Below the pieces are notes generated by a model that did not search any database, was not told the DNA's origin, and saw only the letters and a program-made list of their open reading frames with translations. Shown here piece after piece: positions 6,685 through 7,579 of a stretch of 7,579 nucleotides of DNA; position 1 is the first letter of the stretch, and each line of letters begins with the position of its first letter. The position numbers were made by a program, and so were the translations under genes. Source of the stretch: Eubacteriales bacterium (lineage in GTDB: Bacteria; Bacillota; Clostridia; Oscillospirales; CAG-272); assembly GCA_028709565.1 (NCBI GenBank), contig JAQVWU010000130.1, positions 1 to 7,579 on the forward strand. The letters run 5' to 3'.

Positions 6685-7458
6685 TCAGTTCATATCATAA
6701 CGCGCCTTGAGATTGTCATGGCTTATCTTCATACTCTCAAAAGCGTTGATACGTACGATATCCTGCTCAACAAAATGCCATTTCACCCCTGTTTTTTCGG
6801 AAGCGGCCATGACAGAGTCAAAATTCATGTTGCCTGTGAGCATTTCGGTCATAACCGCGGCGTCGTTGATAACAGCCATGTCCTTTAAATGGGTACAGAA
6901 GATACGCGAGCCGTATTTTTCTATGAATGCCGCGGGGTCAACGCCTCCGGACAGCGCCCAGTAGGTGTCAAATGTCAGCATTACGGCCTCAGGGTCGGTG
7001 TTTTCCAGAATAATTTCAATACCATATTTGCCGTTGTATTTTTCGAACTCAAATCGATGGTTGTGATACAGCAGCACCTTGCCCGCCGCCTTTAATTTCG
7101 CCGCCGCCGGGGCGAATTCATCGGCGAATTTCATATACCCGGCTTCGGTATGCTCATAGGGAATACCGCCGATGCCCAGCGCTTCGCAGCCGTATACATC
7201 ATGGTCTGCTATGACCTCTTCGGTATTGTCGCGTATGCGGGCAGGGTTTGTATGGGTGAGTATAACCTTCAATCCGGTTTCCTCACAGGCATGCTTTATG
7301 ACCGTCGGAGTGACAGAAGCCCCGACCCCCGAAACCTGAACATATTTATATCCGATCAAAGCGGTTTTTTTCATGGTTTCGGCAAAATCTTCGGCGTTTT
7401 TGGTATAATCGCGAAGCGTATAAAGCTGCGCACCCAGATTTAAATTAGCGTTTGACAT
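6685..7458 (-). CDS. Xylose-isomerase-like TIM-barrel protein (sugar phosphate isomerase/epimerase family), 257 aa
   Basis: First gene of the operon and a second, divergent member of the xylose-isomerase-like TIM-barrel family. The N-terminus NLGAQLYTLRDY (6-18) and the block YHNHRFEFEK (131-140) are typical of proteins annotated as sugar phosphate isomerase/epimerase. Likely metal or catalytic positions are His132/His134 with Glu137, Asp164 in LTFDTYW, His190 in CTHLKDM and Glu221 in HFVEQD. There is no signal peptide, so it should be cytoplasmic. AAAGGGGA lies just upstream of the ATG. Sequence similarity to the 281-aa neighbour is low by eye, so they probably have different substrates rather than being a recent duplication. 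Exact reaction unknown. Confidence 0.85.
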   Translation of the reverse strand: MSNANLNLGAQLYTLRDYTKNAEDFAETMKKTALIGYKYVQVSGVGASVTPTVIKHACEETGLKVILTHTNPARIRDNTEEVIADHDVYGCEALGIGGIPYEHTEAGYMKFADEFAPAAAKLKAAGKVLLYHNHRFEFEKYNGKYGIEIILENTDPEAVMLTFDTYWALSGGVDPAAFIEKYGSRIFCTHLKDMAVINDAAVMTEMLTGNMNFDSVMAASEKTGVKWHFVEQDIVRINAFESMKISHDNLKARYDMN

Positions 7459-7485
7459 AATCGTTCCCCTTTACTGTATATTTAA

Positions 7486-7514
7486 ATTATATTTGAATAC
7501 TATTTCAATAACAA
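7486..7514 (-). promoter_or_regulatory. Promoter of the rhamnose operon
   Basis: On the minus strand, TTGTTA (7514-7509; four of six consensus bases) is followed by exactly 17 bases and a perfect TATAAT (7491-7486). Transcription would begin near 7479, about 20 bases before the first gene's ATG at 7458. It sits directly upstream of the first gene, in a region without other coding content. Confidence 0.55.
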
Positions 7515-7521
7515 CCGTTAT
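7508..7521. promoter_or_regulatory. Possible operator overlapping the operon -35 box
   Basis: The inverted repeat ATAAC-AACC-GTTAT has perfect 5-bp arms and a 4-base spacer, and it covers the -35 hexamer at 7509-7514. A repressor bound here would block RNA polymerase, as expected for a sugar-inducible operon. The arms are short and A+T-rich, and no regulator gene is in the window, so this is only a candidate. Confidence 0.3.
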
Positions 7522-7579
7522 CGATGCGCCGTGTATTTAAAATATACTAAAATGTTACTTAAGTTCGGCAACCGTCATC

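Overview
The window looks like Firmicutes chromosome, probably from a Clostridia-type anaerobe. This rests on strong AGGAG-type ribosome binding sites before nearly every gene, near-consensus sigma-70/sigma-A promoters, a clostridial-style IS1634-like transposase, and a rhaB-rhaA operon. The genus cannot be read from the sequence.

Layout. (1) Positions 1 to about 721 (minus strand) hold the 5' part of an IS1634/IS4-superfamily insertion sequence that runs off the left edge. Its transposase frame carries an in-frame amber codon at 194-196 and is open on both sides of it, so this copy is probably dead. Its promoter and Shine-Dalgarno are embedded in a perfect 32-bp palindrome (681-712). (2) About 722-957 has no gene. 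(3) 958-2763 (plus strand) encodes an AT-rich, free-standing adenylation-thiolation (A-T) protein of the non-ribosomal peptide synthetase type. It has no condensation, thioesterase or tailoring partners in view. (4) 2764-2995 is a convergent intergenic region with a terminator-like hairpin. (5) 2996-7458 (minus strand) is a compact, GC-richer four-gene operon. In transcription order it is: TIM-barrel sugar epimerase/isomerase-like protein (257 aa), a second one (281 aa), rhaB (L-rhamnulokinase), rhaA (L-rhamnose isomerase). A good promoter with an overlapping inverted repeat lies at 7486-7521.

How the genes work together. RhaA converts L-rhamnose to L-rhamnulose and RhaB phosphorylates it to L-rhamnulose-1-phosphate. 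The aldolase (RhaD), transporter, mutarotase and regulator are not in the window. The two xylose-isomerase-like TIM-barrel proteins probably feed or process rhamnose-linked sugars, but their exact reaction is unknown.

The left 2.8 kb (IS remnant plus orphan A-T gene) and the right 4.6 kb (sugar operon) differ clearly in base composition. Hand counts give 16/60 and 18/60 G+C in two stretches of the A-T gene against 35/60 and 37/60 in rhaA and rhaB. The A-T gene therefore looks like accessory DNA next to an ordinary catabolic operon.
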